This document shows, in pieces, positions 56,416-64,000 of a stretch of 64,000 nucleotides of DNA. The translations under genes were made by a program, and so were the position numbers. The notes under the pieces were generated by a model. The model ran no database searches. It saw nothing but the letters and a program-made list of their open reading frames with translations, and was not told the DNA's origin. The stretch comes from Rhizobium leguminosarum bv. trifolii WSM1325. Lineage in GTDB: Bacteria > Pseudomonadota > Alphaproteobacteria > Rhizobiales > Rhizobiaceae. The DNA lies in the NCBI GenBank assembly GCA_000023185.1, contig CP001622.1:4254501-4318500 (forward strand), in the 5' to 3' direction. Each line of letters opens with the position of its first letter. The first letter of the stretch is position 1.

Positions 56416-58022
56416 GCGAACACGCCATGCATGAACCAGCGAGGATCAAGCGCCTGACCATAAAAGCCCCGCCGATAGATCCAGAAGCGATGTCCGGTCT
56501 CATCCTCGATGCGGAAATAGTCGCGCGACTCGGCGTCATTCCCATCGATCCACCATTCCATGGCGATCCGTTCCGGCCCTTCGCTTCTTGCCACCTGATG
56601 CTGAATGCGCCGCCAGCGGAAGATCTGCGGCGGACCATCGGGCACTTCGGCAAGGATGGTCTCGACGGGCTCTGGCGTTGCAAAGAGCCGCAGCGGGCGC
56701 TCTTCGCGGAAAGGAAGCTGGATGTCCTGCGCTGCCTTCCGCCTGGGAAGGCTCTCCATCACAGGAACCGTGATGACGGCGCGTTCCGGAACATGGCTCT
56801 CGCGGAGCTGGAAGCTTTGCAGGCAATCCGCACCAAGTCGGGCCGAGACCCGGTCGACGAAGGCCGAAAGCGAGACCTCTCCCTGACGGTCGCCCTCGAA
56901 ATCACCCTGCGCCTCGTTGAAGGGATCGTGCCGCAACACATTCAACCGCAGGATCTCGAAACCATAGCCGGCATCGAGATCGTCATAGACCGCCTGCAAT
57001 CGCTCGGAAAAAAGTCCGGCGATGAACTTTGGTTCGCGAAGCGGCTGCGAAGCGCCGACGGAGATACGAAAGACCCTGCCGTCGACGCGGAACAAGACCA
57101 GTTCGAACACCCGCCCGCCAGCACCCCGCGCCTCCAGCGACGGCTGCAGCGATAAGGCGACCTGCCTGGTGACGGCAAGGATCTGTTCTTCCGTCCCGAT
57201 GGGCTCGATCAGCCGGCTTTCGGCCGAGAGGCTGGCAACAGGACGCCGGGGCGAGACCGGCTCCTCTTCACGTCCCAGCGCCTGGTCGAGACGCAGAAGC
57301 AGCTCCGGGCCGAACCGGCGGGTCAATGGCGCTCGCGGCGCATCGATGACGTCGCCGATATATTTCAGACCGAGCTTCTTCAGAGCATCGACGGTCCGTC
57401 CTTCCAGCCGCAAGGCTGCAACCGGCAAGGACACCAGCACATGTTCCGTCTCTTCGTCCTCGATCACGCCGCCTTGCCCGAAGCGGGACGCGGCCCAGGA
57501 AAGGCCGGGTGACGATGAGATCGCGCCGCGGGCATCGAACCCCATATGAAAAAGCCGCGACAGCACATCCCGAAGAAGCGCCTTTTCACCGCCGAAAAGA
57601 TGGGCGCAGCCGCTAATGTCGAGAAACAGGCCGTCCTTGCCGTCGAACGCCACCAGCGGCGTATAACGGTCGCACCAGTCGGCAATTGCCTCCAGCAACC
57701 GGCGGTCGGCCGCCGGATCCTCTTCCGCGACCTCGAGCATGGGGTACATGGCGCGCGCTTCGGCAACGCCGAGCTCCTTCCTCAACCCCAGCCTCTCGGC
57801 CAACTCGTCCAGTGCCGTTAGCCGCATGGCATTGTTGAGCTTGCCGGAACAGACGATAGGCGGCGTCTCAGGACGCCCTTTCGAACGCCAGGAGAGCCCC
57901 CATCGCTTGCGGGCGATGCGGTCCGTTGGCAGATGCGGGAAGCTGAGCGCCAGAATGCGCTGACTGTTCGCCTGGAGGACGAACGAGGTTTGGTTCGGCG
58001 ACAGGGAGAAATTCGCGTTCAT
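56412..58022 (-). CDS. imuB: ImuB, inactive Y-family polymerase-like SOS mutasome subunit
   Basis: About 536 residues with a Y-family polymerase fold whose catalytic acids are lost: the usual metal-binding start is replaced by [20 protein letters not shown] and the S-I-D-E motif by [19 protein letters not shown]. Family work shows ImuB as the scaffold binding the beta clamp, ImuA and DnaE2. The C-terminus is long ([26 protein letters not shown]), typical for ImuB. I kept ATG 58022, which overlaps imuA by 155 bases; the conserved domain starts around residue 22, so a start further inside cannot be excluded. It is coupled to dnaE2. Confidence 0.92.
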   Translation of the reverse strand: MNANFSLSPNQTSFVLQANSQRILALSFPHLPTDRIARKRWGLSWRSKGRPETPPIVCSGKLNNAMRLTALDELAERLGLRKELGVAEARAMYPMLEVAEEDPAADRRLLEAIADWCDRYTPLVAFDGKDGLFLDISGCAHLFGGEKALLRDVLSRLFHMGFDARGAISSSPGLSWAASRFGQGGVIEDEETEHVLVSLPVAALRLEGRTVDALKKLGLKYIGDVIDAPRAPLTRRFGPELLLRLDQALGREEEPVSPRRPVASLSAESRLIEPIGTEEQILAVTRQVALSLQPSLEARGAGGRVFELVLFRVDGRVFRISVGASQPLREPKFIAGLFSERLQAVYDDLDAGYGFEILRLNVLRHDPFNEAQGDFEGDRQGEVSLSAFVDRVSARLGADCLQSFQLRESHVPERAVITVPVMESLPRRKAAQDIQLPFREERPLRLFATPEPVETILAEVPDGPPQIFRWRRIQHQVARSEGPERIAMEWWIDGNDAESRDYFRIEDETGHRFWIYRRGFYGQALDPRWFMHGVFA

Positions 58023-58812
58023 GGGGATTCCACTCCAGAAGAAAGGAGAGCGGGGCCGGATTTCGGCTCTTCTCCAGCGTCAGACGGAAAATCGGATTGC
58101 CGATGCTGCCGGAAAGTGTCGATCCATCCGGCAACGACCGCAGAGCGGACGGGGCCGGTTCGACATGCAGACGGAAGGCCGCACTGCTTGCCTCCTCCGC
58201 CCCGGCCTGACGGACAAGAAAGAGCGGACGGCGGGCAGCATGCGCCCTGAGACTGAGCCTGCGGCTTTCGGTCAGGCCGAAATGGGCGGGATTGCCCCGG
58301 ACTTCAAAGATGACGGCCGAGAAGGCAGCACTTTCCACCGCCACCTCCGCCAGCCAGAGCGCCTCGTCCAGCTTGCGCGGCGCGGCATGGAGAAACCGCT
58401 CCGGGCTCAGCCCGAAATCCCGAAGCCCGGGAGCATAGGGACGGCCGGCCTCCAGCGTGCCGACGGCATCGCCGATCCAGAGCAACGGCAGAAGGCGGCC
58501 GGCATCCGCCTCCTGTTTTTGCAGCCGCGCGGCAACAGCCATCGCCAGCCCGCTTGCAGCACCGGCATCGCGAGACAGAGCGGAACGGAATTCGGTGATC
58601 GCATCGAGCGGCAAGCCGCCTTCCAGGGCGCCGTCGAGCAACTCCACCCCAAACGCCAGGGGCGGCAGAATGCGCTCCTGGCGGGTCTTACGTCCTTCTG
58701 CCAGGGCTTCCCGCTCCGCTGCGGCAAGTGCCGGCGCGAGTCTTCCCTCCAGTCTGGCGATGGTTTCGCGGAGCGCAAAAAGCCGCTCGCGCGCCAGGGC
58801 GTGCTGCGCCAT
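57868..58812 (-). CDS. imuA: ImuA, SulA/RecA-like SOS mutasome protein
   Basis: 314 residues, first gene of the mutagenesis cassette. It begins AQHALARERLFALRETIARL EGRL and has the ImuA hallmark PLAFGVELLDGALEGGLPLD AITEFRS, LLWIGDAVGTLEAGRPYAPG LRDFGLSPERFL and the later RRLSLRAHAARRPLFLVRQA. ImuA is RecA-like but lacks a full Walker A; it works with ImuB and DnaE2. The ATG at 58812 is 20 bases from the LexA box. Its 3' end overlaps imuB by up to 155 bases. Confidence 0.92.
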   Translation of the reverse strand: MAQHALARERLFALRETIARLEGRLAPALAAAEREALAEGRKTRQERILPPLAFGVELLDGALEGGLPLDAITEFRSALSRDAGAASGLAMAVAARLQKQEADAGRLLPLLWIGDAVGTLEAGRPYAPGLRDFGLSPERFLHAAPRKLDEALWLAEVAVESAAFSAVIFEVRGNPAHFGLTESRRLSLRAHAARRPLFLVRQAGAEEASSAAFRLHVEPAPSALRSLPDGSTLSGSIGNPIFRLTLEKSRNPAPLSFLLEWNPHEREFLPVAEPNLVRPPGEQSAHSGAQLPASANGPHRPQAMGALLAFERAS

Positions 58813-58832
58813 GGCGTTCTCCGATCCGTCTT

Positions 58833-58847
58833 GTTCCTGTTATGTTC
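58833..58847 (-). promoter_or_regulatory. LexA (SOS) box upstream of imuA
   Basis: GTTC (58833-58836), seven bases, GTTC (58844-58847): an exact match to the alphaproteobacterial LexA operator GTTC-N7-GTTC, given in either orientation. It lies 20 bases before the imuA ATG and would repress the imuA-imuB-dnaE2 operon until DNA damage. Confidence 0.9.
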
Positions 58848-58973
58848 TTATAGATTCCAGAGAGCTAATGAAGAGTCAACGGCCATTTTCTATGAAAATA
58901 TTCCTGCCTTTGATTCCGCACTCGAAAATCGGCGATAAAGGTTCTATATGGGCCCGCAAAGGAAGGAATATTC

Positions 58974-59411
58974 ATGGCCCGCATAGACCAGAGCGATGAT
59001 TGGCGGGACCGCCATGCGCCGACGATCAGCGCCTTCGAGTCGCTGGCGATGGAGGCCTATAGCCATCTGCCGGATGAATTCCGCCAGCTGACGACCAACC
59101 TCACGATCGAGATCGAAGATTTCCCCGATGACGACGTTTTCGAGGACATGGCGCTGGAAACCCCTTTCGATCTGCTTGGCCTTTTCGAGGGCAGGGGCAT
59201 TTCCGAACGTTTCACGGTGGAAACCGGCGAGATGCCGAACCGCATCCGCCTCTACCGCCGCCCCATCCTCGATTACTGGGCTGAGAACGACGAGACGCTC
59301 GGCGATATCATCACCCACGTCCTGATCCACGAAATCGGCCACCATTTCGGGCTGAGCGACGATGACATGGAGCGGATCGAGGCAAGCGCCGAGGAAGCAG
59401 CCGAGCGATAG
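58974..59411 (+). CDS. Zincin-like metallopeptidase family protein
   Basis: 145 residues. HVLIHEIGHHFGLSDDDMER near residue 115 is the H-E-x-x-H zinc motif with the third ligand region of the small MtfA/metallopeptidase group known as PF06262. The N-terminal part (FPDDDVFEDMALETPFDLLG LFEG, RIRLYRRPILDYWAENDETL) is typical of the same family. AAGGAAGGAATATTC precedes the ATG. Substrate and role unknown; no signal peptide. Its stop is within a repeat element. Confidence 0.88.
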   Translation: MARIDQSDDWRDRHAPTISAFESLAMEAYSHLPDEFRQLTTNLTIEIEDFPDDDVFEDMALETPFDLLGLFEGRGISERFTVETGEMPNRIRLYRRPILDYWAENDETLGDIITHVLIHEIGHHFGLSDDDMERIEASAEEAAER

Positions 59412-59506
59412 AGCGCCGCGCGTCCAAGGACGCGCTAAGGACGCTCTATCACTTTCAATCACGCATAATCCTTTCCGAAAATCGATTACGATTTTCGGGG
59501 TTATGC
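59408..59506. repeat. Double-hairpin rhizobial intergenic repeat
   Basis: First hairpin: ATAGAGCG (59408-59415) with CGCTCTAT (59442-59449), enclosing GCGCGTCC-aa-GGACGCGC (59418-59435). Second: GCATAA (59463-59468) with TTATGC (59501-59506), enclosing CGAAAATCG-atta-CGATTTTCG (59476-59497). Composite elements of this kind recur between Rhizobium genes. It starts in the stop codon of the metallopeptidase gene and ends just before the DUF1737 stop; it may terminate both. Confidence 0.75.
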
Positions 59507-59515
59507 GCTAAAACC

Positions 59516-59722
59516 TCACTGCTCGGAGAGTTTCATCTCAGGATCGTAATCCTTGCCTTCGACATGTTTGACGACGGCCTGGCCGCACTGCATCGCGCCG
59601 ATTGCGGCATTGAAGGCATAGGTCGGGGAGCCCTCCAGCGACCAGCCCTTGTTGAGGGCGGCGGTGACCTTATGGCAGAAGGAAGCATCGTCAGGACCGG
59701 TCAGGAAGCGGTAGAGTTTCAT
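59516..59722 (-). CDS. DUF1737 family protein
   Basis: 68-residue protein: MKLYRFLTGPDDASFCHKVT AALNKGWSLEGSPTYAFNAA with the conserved N-x-G-W-x-L-x-G-x-P motif of DUF1737, then MQCGQAVVKHVEGKDYDPEM. Probably a small soluble protein; role unknown. ATG 59722 shares its first base with the stop of the CitE-like gene (TGATG), so it is likely translated by re-initiation after that gene. Confidence 0.88.
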   Translation of the reverse strand: MKLYRFLTGPDDASFCHKVTAALNKGWSLEGSPTYAFNAAIGAMQCGQAVVKHVEGKDYDPEMKLSEQ

Positions 59723-60657
59723 CACATCGTCTTTCGTGCTGCAGCCTGGCGGGCTGCGATCAGGCGGGCTGCGATCAGGCGGGCTTTATGGACCAGACTT
59801 TCCGCCTGGACAAGATGCAGCCGCTCGACCATCCGCCCGCCTGCATTGATGACGTTCAGCCCATCGGAAGCGGGGTCGGCAAAGGCTGACATGATCGCCT
59901 CCGCTTCCGCAATCGCTGCCGGATCCGGACCGAAATGGCGGTTGGCGGGCTCGATCTGCGCCGGATGGATCAGCATCTTGCCGGCAAAGCCCATGGCCCG
60001 GCCCTGCAGACATTCGGCATCAAAACCCTGTTCGTCCCTGAAATCGTTGAAGACGCTGTCGATCGCATCGAGCCCGTAGGCGCTGACAGCAAGGACGACC
60101 TGCATCAGCCACGGCACGAGATAGTTCCTCCCTGGCTGTGGAAGCACGCCGGTTTCCTTGCGCAGGTCGTTGAGCCCGACGACCAGGCAATCGAGCCGCG
60201 AGCCCGGCGTGCGCCCGGCTTCGGTGATAACAGCCGCATTGAGGATGCCGCGCGGCGTCTCGATCATCGCCCAGATGCGCAGATCTTCCGGCGCATCCGC
60301 CTCGGAGAGAAAGTCACTGAGCGCCATGACATCCTGCGGTTCGTCGACCTTCGGCAGCAGCACGGCATCAGGAGCAAGCGCCGTCACCAGCTCCATGTCC
60401 GCCAGGCCGAAATCGGTGGACAGGCTGTTGATACGGATGATCCGCTCCTTGCCTTCGAGCGGTCGAGCCGAAAAGAAATTCCTCAGGTTTTCCCGCGCTT
60501 CCGCCTTCTTTTCCGGCGCCACGGAATCCTCGAGATCGAAGATCACCGCATCGCAATCGACCGCATGGGTTTTTTCGAGGGCGCGGGGATTGATGGCAGG
60601 CACGCTCAGCACCGAACGGCGCAGGCGCATGGAGCGGGTCGTGGGGTTTCGGCTCAT
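59722..60657 (-). CDS. CitE-like CoA ester lyase (HpcH/HpaI family)
   Basis: 311 residues, TIM-barrel lyase related to malyl-CoA/citramalyl-CoA lyase and the CitE subunit. RRSVLSVPAINPRALEKTHA VDCDAVIFDLEDSVAPEKKA contains the first metal-binding acids; IWAMIETPRGILNAAVI has the catalytic glutamate; QGRAMGFAGKMLIHPAQIEP is the C-terminal family motif. The substrate is an acyl-CoA of uncertain identity. The end carries a tandem repeat (LIAAR twice) not expected in the family. Weak ribosome site before ATG 60657. Confidence 0.88.
   Translation of the reverse strand: MSRNPTTRSMRLRRSVLSVPAINPRALEKTHAVDCDAVIFDLEDSVAPEKKAEARENLRNFFSARPLEGKERIIRINSLSTDFGLADMELVTALAPDAVLLPKVDEPQDVMALSDFLSEADAPEDLRIWAMIETPRGILNAAVITEAGRTPGSRLDCLVVGLNDLRKETGVLPQPGRNYLVPWLMQVVLAVSAYGLDAIDSVFNDFRDEQGFDAECLQGRAMGFAGKMLIHPAQIEPANRHFGPDPAAIAEAEAIMSAFADPASDGLNVINAGGRMVERLHLVQAESLVHKARLIAARLIAARQAAARKTM
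59748..59785. repeat. 15-base tandem repeat in the CitE-like C-terminus
   Basis: GGCGGGCTGCGATCA at 59748-59762 is repeated at 59763-59777, and a partial third copy follows (GGCGGGCT). It is in frame and lengthens the C-terminal helix by a pentapeptide, so it has not disrupted the gene. Confidence 0.85.
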
Positions 60658-60795
60658 GGCGAATTAGTGCCAAGCTTTGAAAGCCGAAGCAAGCAGCCCA
60701 CCCCAGAACATCTAGCAGAACAACAAAAAGCCATGCTTGCCTTGCAGAGAGGAAGGAGAAGGACCACATTCCTTTCCGAAGAAAGGTCTCTAACC

Positions 60796-61029
60796 ATGCA
60801 GAACATTCGCTCCATCTTCCTCATGCTTGCCGGCGCCACCGTTTTCGTGGCCATGCTGCTTTTCACCTTTTCGGTGACGCTCGCCGTCGGCGGCATCCTG
60901 ACCGTGCTCATGGTCGGACGTGCGCTTTCGATGAAGATGAAGCCCGTTCCGGTCCGCGCCAAGGCAAACAACGGTAAGCGTGAGATGCGCGTGTGGAACG
61001 ACGGCCGCGGCACGATCATCGATCTCTGA
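60796..61029 (+). CDS. Small membrane protein (77 residues)
   Basis: MQNIRSIFLMLAGATVFVAM LLFTFSVTLAVGGILTVLMV GRALSMKMKPVPVRAKANNG gives two short hydrophobic helices or one long one (residues 5-42), followed by a basic cytoplasmic tail ending RVWNDGRGTIIDL. Such small inner-membrane proteins are common in rhizobia; I know no function. AAAGG lies about eleven bases before the ATG. It stands alone, divergent from the CitE-like gene with about 138 bases between. Confidence 0.75.
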   Translation: MQNIRSIFLMLAGATVFVAMLLFTFSVTLAVGGILTVLMVGRALSMKMKPVPVRAKANNGKREMRVWNDGRGTIIDL

Positions 61030-61141
61030 TCACCGGATTTTCCAAAAATTTTGACCGACACTGTCGGCTCCAGATTCCATCATGCGTCCTTGAAACAGCC
61101 AGGCATTCCGCCGGCTCGTGAAAAACGTATGGAGGACGAGC

Positions 61142-61564
61142 ATGGATACGACGACAGAGAGCAACTCGACCAAGATGCCGCCGGTCAAGAATGGCCTGCT
61201 GCCTTATCTGACGGTCGATGGCGCGGTGAAAGCTGCGGAATTCTACAAGAAGGCTTTCGGCGCCGAAGAGGCATATCTCGTGCCGGTCGACGAGAGCGGC
61301 AGAACGATGCATGTGCATCTCTACATCAACGGCAGTTCCCTGATGTTGTCGGACGCCTATCCCGAATACGGCCATGCCTTCAAAGGCCATGAAGGCTTTG
61401 CCATCCAACTGGTGATCGATGATATCGATTTCTGGTGGGATCGCGCGGTTGCCGCCGGCGCCGAAGTCGTCATGCCGGTCGAACTGATGTTCTGGGGCGA
61501 TCGCTATGGCCAGCTTCGTGATCCGTTCGGCGTCCTCTGGGGGTTGAACGCACCGTCCAAATAA
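61142..61564 (+). CDS. VOC family protein (PhnB/glyoxalase-like)
   Basis: 140 residues. LLPYLTVDGAVKAAEFYKKA FGAEEAYLV, then HVHLYINGSSLMLSDAYPEY, and the C-terminal VMPVELMFWGDRYGQLRDPF GVLWGLN is the PhnB-like VOC signature (E-x-x-F-W-G-x-R-Y-G). The reaction is unknown; PhnB proteins do not cleave C-P bonds despite the name. TATGGAGGACGAGC precedes ATG 61142. Neighbours are unrelated. Confidence 0.9.
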   Translation: MDTTTESNSTKMPPVKNGLLPYLTVDGAVKAAEFYKKAFGAEEAYLVPVDESGRTMHVHLYINGSSLMLSDAYPEYGHAFKGHEGFAIQLVIDDIDFWWDRAVAAGAEVVMPVELMFWGDRYGQLRDPFGVLWGLNAPSK

Positions 61565-61698
61565 GGGACAGGCCGCAATCGGCGGACCGCGCGAAACGTC
61601 GCGTGGCCGCCATCTGTGAAAGATTCTCCTTCATTTCGGCGAAAAACTGGACTAGATGCAAATTCAGAAAGTAGATTTGCTGAAATGGAGCATAGGTC

Positions 61699-62307
61699 AT
61701 GGATAAATTCGTGAAGCTCACGGGCGTTGCAGCGCCGCTGCCGGTTGTCAACGTCGACACCGACATGATCATTCCGAAGGATTATCTGAAGACGATCAAG
61801 CGCACCGGCCTCGGCACCGGCCTCTTCGCGGAGGCTCGTTATAACGAAGACGGCTCAGAAAACCCGGATTTCGTGCTGAACAAGCCGGCCTATCGTGATG
61901 CCAAGATCCTCGTTGCCGGCGACAATTTCGGCTGCGGCTCCTCGCGCGAGCACGCGCCCTGGGCGCTTCTCGATTTCGGCATCCGCTGCGTCATCTCGAC
62001 CAGCTTTGCCGATATTTTCTACAACAACTGTTTCAAGAACGGCATCCTGCCGATCAAGGTCAGCCAGGAAGATCTCGACAAGCTGATGGACGACGCCTCG
62101 CGCGGCTCCAACGCCGTCCTGACCGTCGATCTTGAGAATCTTGAGATCACCGGCCCCGATGGTGGTTTGATCAAGTTCGATCTCGACGAGTTCAAGCGTC
62201 ACTGCCTGCTGAACGGCCTCGATGACATCGGCCTGACGCTGGAAAAGGGCAAGGCGATCGACAGCTTCGAAAAGAAGAACGCTGCTTCGCACCCCTGGGC
62301 AGCCTGA
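61699..62307 (+). CDS. leuD: 3-isopropylmalate dehydratase, small subunit
   Basis: With LeuC, isomerises 2- to 3-isopropylmalate in leucine synthesis. 202 residues: [39 protein letters not shown] and the family signature [42 protein letters not shown]. The large subunit leuC is not in the window. GGAGCATAGGTC precedes the ATG. A terminator follows, so leuD appears monocistronic here; leuB is 1.2 kb away behind a minus-strand gene. Confidence 0.97.
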   Translation: MDKFVKLTGVAAPLPVVNVDTDMIIPKDYLKTIKRTGLGTGLFAEARYNEDGSENPDFVLNKPAYRDAKILVAGDNFGCGSSREHAPWALLDFGIRCVISTSFADIFYNNCFKNGILPIKVSQEDLDKLMDDASRGSNAVLTVDLENLEITGPDGGLIKFDLDEFKRHCLLNGLDDIGLTLEKGKAIDSFEKKNAASHPWAA

Positions 62308-62330
62308 ACCTATCCAATCGGTTACCGATC

Positions 62331-62360
62331 AAGCCGGGCCTTTCGCCCGGCTTTTTCTTT
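62331..62360 (+). terminator. Rho-independent terminator of leuD
   Basis: Nine-base perfect stem AAGCCGGGC (62331-62339) and GCCCGGCTT (62345-62353), five-base loop, then TTTCTTT. Only seven bases remain before the convergent dehydratase-like gene stop. Confidence 0.9.
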
Positions 62361-62367
62361 GGTTGGG

Positions 62368-63300
62368 TCAAAGAAATTTTTCTTTCCAGCCCCTGAGTTT
62401 TTCGAGCGACACGCCGATGCCGCCGCAGACTTCGATAAGCGGATTATCGAAGCGCTGAAGCAGCCCGGCATGTACATCGGCAACCGCAAGGGCCGCACCG
62501 CAAGCCGGCTCGACCAGAATGCGCTGCGCATCAGCAAATTTCAGGCAGGCGGCAACGGCATCGGCGTCGCTGACGACAACACTTTCGATCGGATGCTGCT
62601 TCGGCAAGTCGAAGACATGCTGCGCCACCTGCCGCGCCCCGAGCGAATTGGCAATCGAAGTAATGGCGGGAAGGGTGATACGCTCATTCGCCTTGAGGCT
62701 GGCGTTCAGCGAGGCCGCCCCCTCCGTTTCGACGGCGATAACAGGCACATCGGAAAGCCCGTTGCGCTTCAATCCCTCGACAATGCCGGCAAGCAGCCCG
62801 CCGCCACCGACGCTGGTGATGACGCAATCGAATTTTGCCCCCTTCGCCACCACCTCGTCGATCAGCGTGGCATGGCCATCCCACAGAAGCGGATGGTCGA
62901 AGGGGTGAACATAGGTTGCCTTGCGGCTCCGGGCGAGTTCGACTGCATGAGCATTGGCCTCATCGAAAACCGAACCATGAACGAGGACATTCGCACCCGT
63001 TGCGGCAATCGTCTGCCGGACATCGGCCGCCGTCGTCTCCGGCACGACGATCGTGACCGGCACACCGAGCGCCCGGCCGGCATAAGCCGCGGCAATGCCG
63101 GCATTGCCGCCGGAAGCGCAGAAGATCTCGCGCGCCCCATTTTCCACCTCGTGCTGGCAAAGCCGGCCGACGCCGCGCAGCTTGAAGCTGCCGGAAGGCT
63201 GCAGAGCATCGAGCTTCAGCCAGAGAGGTTTGCCGCTGGCGCTATAGCCAGGTGCCGTCTGAACCAAGGGCGTGTCGAGATGGAGAGGTACGAAAGGCAT
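62368..63300 (-). CDS. PLP-dependent serine/threonine dehydratase-like protein
   Basis: About 310 residues, fold-type II PLP enzyme. The lysine that binds the cofactor is in QPSGSFKLRGVGRLCQ, the phosphate-binding loop in CASGGNAGIAAAYAGRALGV, and the second glycine loop is SVGGGGLLAGIVEGLKRNGL. The sequence is closest by eye to L-serine (threonine) dehydratases of the eukaryote-like SDH branch, making pyruvate or 2-oxobutyrate plus ammonia; other PLP lyases are possible. ATG 63300 is used; ATG 63309 is equally possible. It lies between leuD and leuB on the other strand. Confidence 0.88.
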   Translation of the reverse strand: MPFVPLHLDTPLVQTAPGYSASGKPLWLKLDALQPSGSFKLRGVGRLCQHEVENGAREIFCASGGNAGIAAAYAGRALGVPVTIVVPETTAADVRQTIAATGANVLVHGSVFDEANAHAVELARSRKATYVHPFDHPLLWDGHATLIDEVVAKGAKFDCVITSVGGGGLLAGIVEGLKRNGLSDVPVIAVETEGAASLNASLKANERITLPAITSIANSLGARQVAQHVFDLPKQHPIESVVVSDADAVAACLKFADAQRILVEPACGAALAVADVHAGLLQRFDNPLIEVCGGIGVSLEKLRGWKEKFL

Positions 63301-63465
63301 GGGAACCATCCAGGATAAAGATAGGGTAACCGTTTAATCCGTTTGCGGACGCAGGAGCAACCGTCACTGCTCAGAGCGAAGCGTACCGATTCACCGCTTC
63401 TGTCGCTTGAAATGCCCAATTCCGGGGTCTAAGAAACCGCAACTTGTTTTTCCCAGGAGGGTTTC

Positions 63466-64000
63466 ATGACAGCGCGCAATCTTTTCCTGCTGCCGGGTGA
63501 CGGCATCGGTCCCGAGGCCATGGGCGAGGTCCGCAAGATCATCGCCTATATGAACGAGGCGATGAATGCCGGTTTTGTCACCGACGAAGGCCTTGTCGGC
63601 GGTTGCGCCTATGATGCGCATGGCGCTGCGATCTCGGAAGCCGACATGCAGAAGGCGATTGCCGCCGATGCCGTTCTGTTCGGCGCCGTCGGCGGCCCGA
63701 AATGGGATAGCGTGCCTTATGAAGTGCGCCCGGAAGCCGGCCTGCTGCGCCTGCGCAAGGATCTGCAGCTCTTCGCAAACCTGCGCCCCGCCATTTGCTA
63801 TCCGGCCCTTGCTGCGGCATCGTCGCTGAAGCCGGAGCTGGTCGAAGGCCTCGATATCCTCATCATCCGCGAGCTGACGGGCGGCGTCTATTTCGGCGAG
63901 CCGAAGGAAATCATCGACCTCGGCAACGGCCAGAAGCGCGGCATCGACACGCAAGTCTACGATACCTACGAGATCGAGCGCATCGCCGGCGTCGCCTTCG
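63466..64000 (+). CDS. leuB: 3-isopropylmalate dehydrogenase, N-terminal part (cut by window edge)
   Basis: Oxidises and decarboxylates 3-isopropylmalate with NAD in leucine synthesis. The first 178 residues are present of about 370. MTARNLFLLPGDGIGPEAMG EVRKI is the nucleotide-binding start; GAVGGPKWDSVPYEVRPEAG LLRLRKDLQLFANLRPA is the LeuB-specific substrate region; IIRELTGGVYFGEPKE follows. CAGGAGGGTTTC precedes ATG 63466. Confidence 0.97.
   Translation, partial: MTARNLFLLPGDGIGPEAMGEVRKIIAYMNEAMNAGFVTDEGLVGGCAYDAHGAAISEADMQKAIAADAVLFGAVGGPKWDSVPYEVRPEAGLLRLRKDLQLFANLRPAICYPALAAASSLKPELVEGLDILIIRELTGGVYFGEPKEIIDLGNGQKRGIDTQVYDTYEIERIAGVAF

Overview
The window is a contiguous piece of an alphaproteobacterial chromosome, almost certainly Rhizobium (R. 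etli / R. leguminosarum / R. phaseoli group). The grounds are coding content: a pyruvate carboxylase start very close to the well-studied R. etli enzyme, as far as I can recall that sequence; an expR-ndvA pair like that of Sinorhizobium; the giant cyclic beta-1,2-glucan synthase NdvB; an imuA-imuB-dnaE2 cassette under an alphaproteobacterial GTTC-N7-GTTC LexA box; and several palindromic intergenic repeats of the kind common in rhizobia. Most genes have high GC and Shine-Dalgarno-led starts, and I see no prophage, integrative element or CRISPR array. The only transposon material is one decayed IS5-type transposase.

Layout. 1-6617: pyc (partial, minus), the LuxR-type regulator expR (minus), the glucan exporter ndvA (plus), an IS remnant, a small VOC protein, and opgC (minus). 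6718-15237: ndvB (minus), with opgC directly downstream. Together ndvA, ndvB and opgC form a synthesis, export and decoration set for periplasmic cyclic glucans. 15238-16455 is a structured intergenic region with two small genes too short for ordinary gene calling. 16456-22789: a tightly coupled dipeptide/oligopeptide ABC operon led by an M19 dipeptidase. 22936-26535: a CUT2 (ribose/inositol-type) sugar ABC operon. 26911-34262: an accessory block holding DUF1993, a phosphonate-monoester-hydrolase-like sulfatase, galE/exoB, ThuA-like, GNAT, DUF2934, DUF6880 and thioredoxin-fold genes. 34469-34558: tRNA-Ser(CGA).

34863-42075 is a housekeeping stretch: rplU-rpmA, two coupled acetyltransferases, a convergent EEP-family hydrolase, then obgE-proB-proA-nadD in overlapping order. 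42076-45809 is a molybdate island (modA-modB-modC plus a short ModE-like regulator) between nadD and rsfS. It is preceded by a minus-strand three-hairpin RNA whose loops all carry anti-Shine-Dalgarno CCUCC runs, matching the alpha-r14 family of rhizobial trans-acting sRNAs. 46050-51813: rsfS, rlmH, an EnvC-like factor, ctpA, a divergent polysaccharide deacetylase and rppH. 51981-52743: bfr and bfd. 52951-58812: the SOS mutagenesis cassette. 58974-64000: a small metallopeptidase, DUF1737, a CitE-like lyase, small proteins, leuD, a serine/threonine dehydratase-like gene and the start of leuB.

The most rewarding items for a second look are the alpha-r14-like sRNA (42130-42256), the structured leader upstream of ndvB, the two unlisted small proteins near 15.8-16.3 kb, the triple tandem hairpin that includes the stop codon of the DUF1993 gene, and the 155-base imuA/imuB overlap. 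All functional calls were made by reading translated sequence against remembered family motifs; no database search was run.
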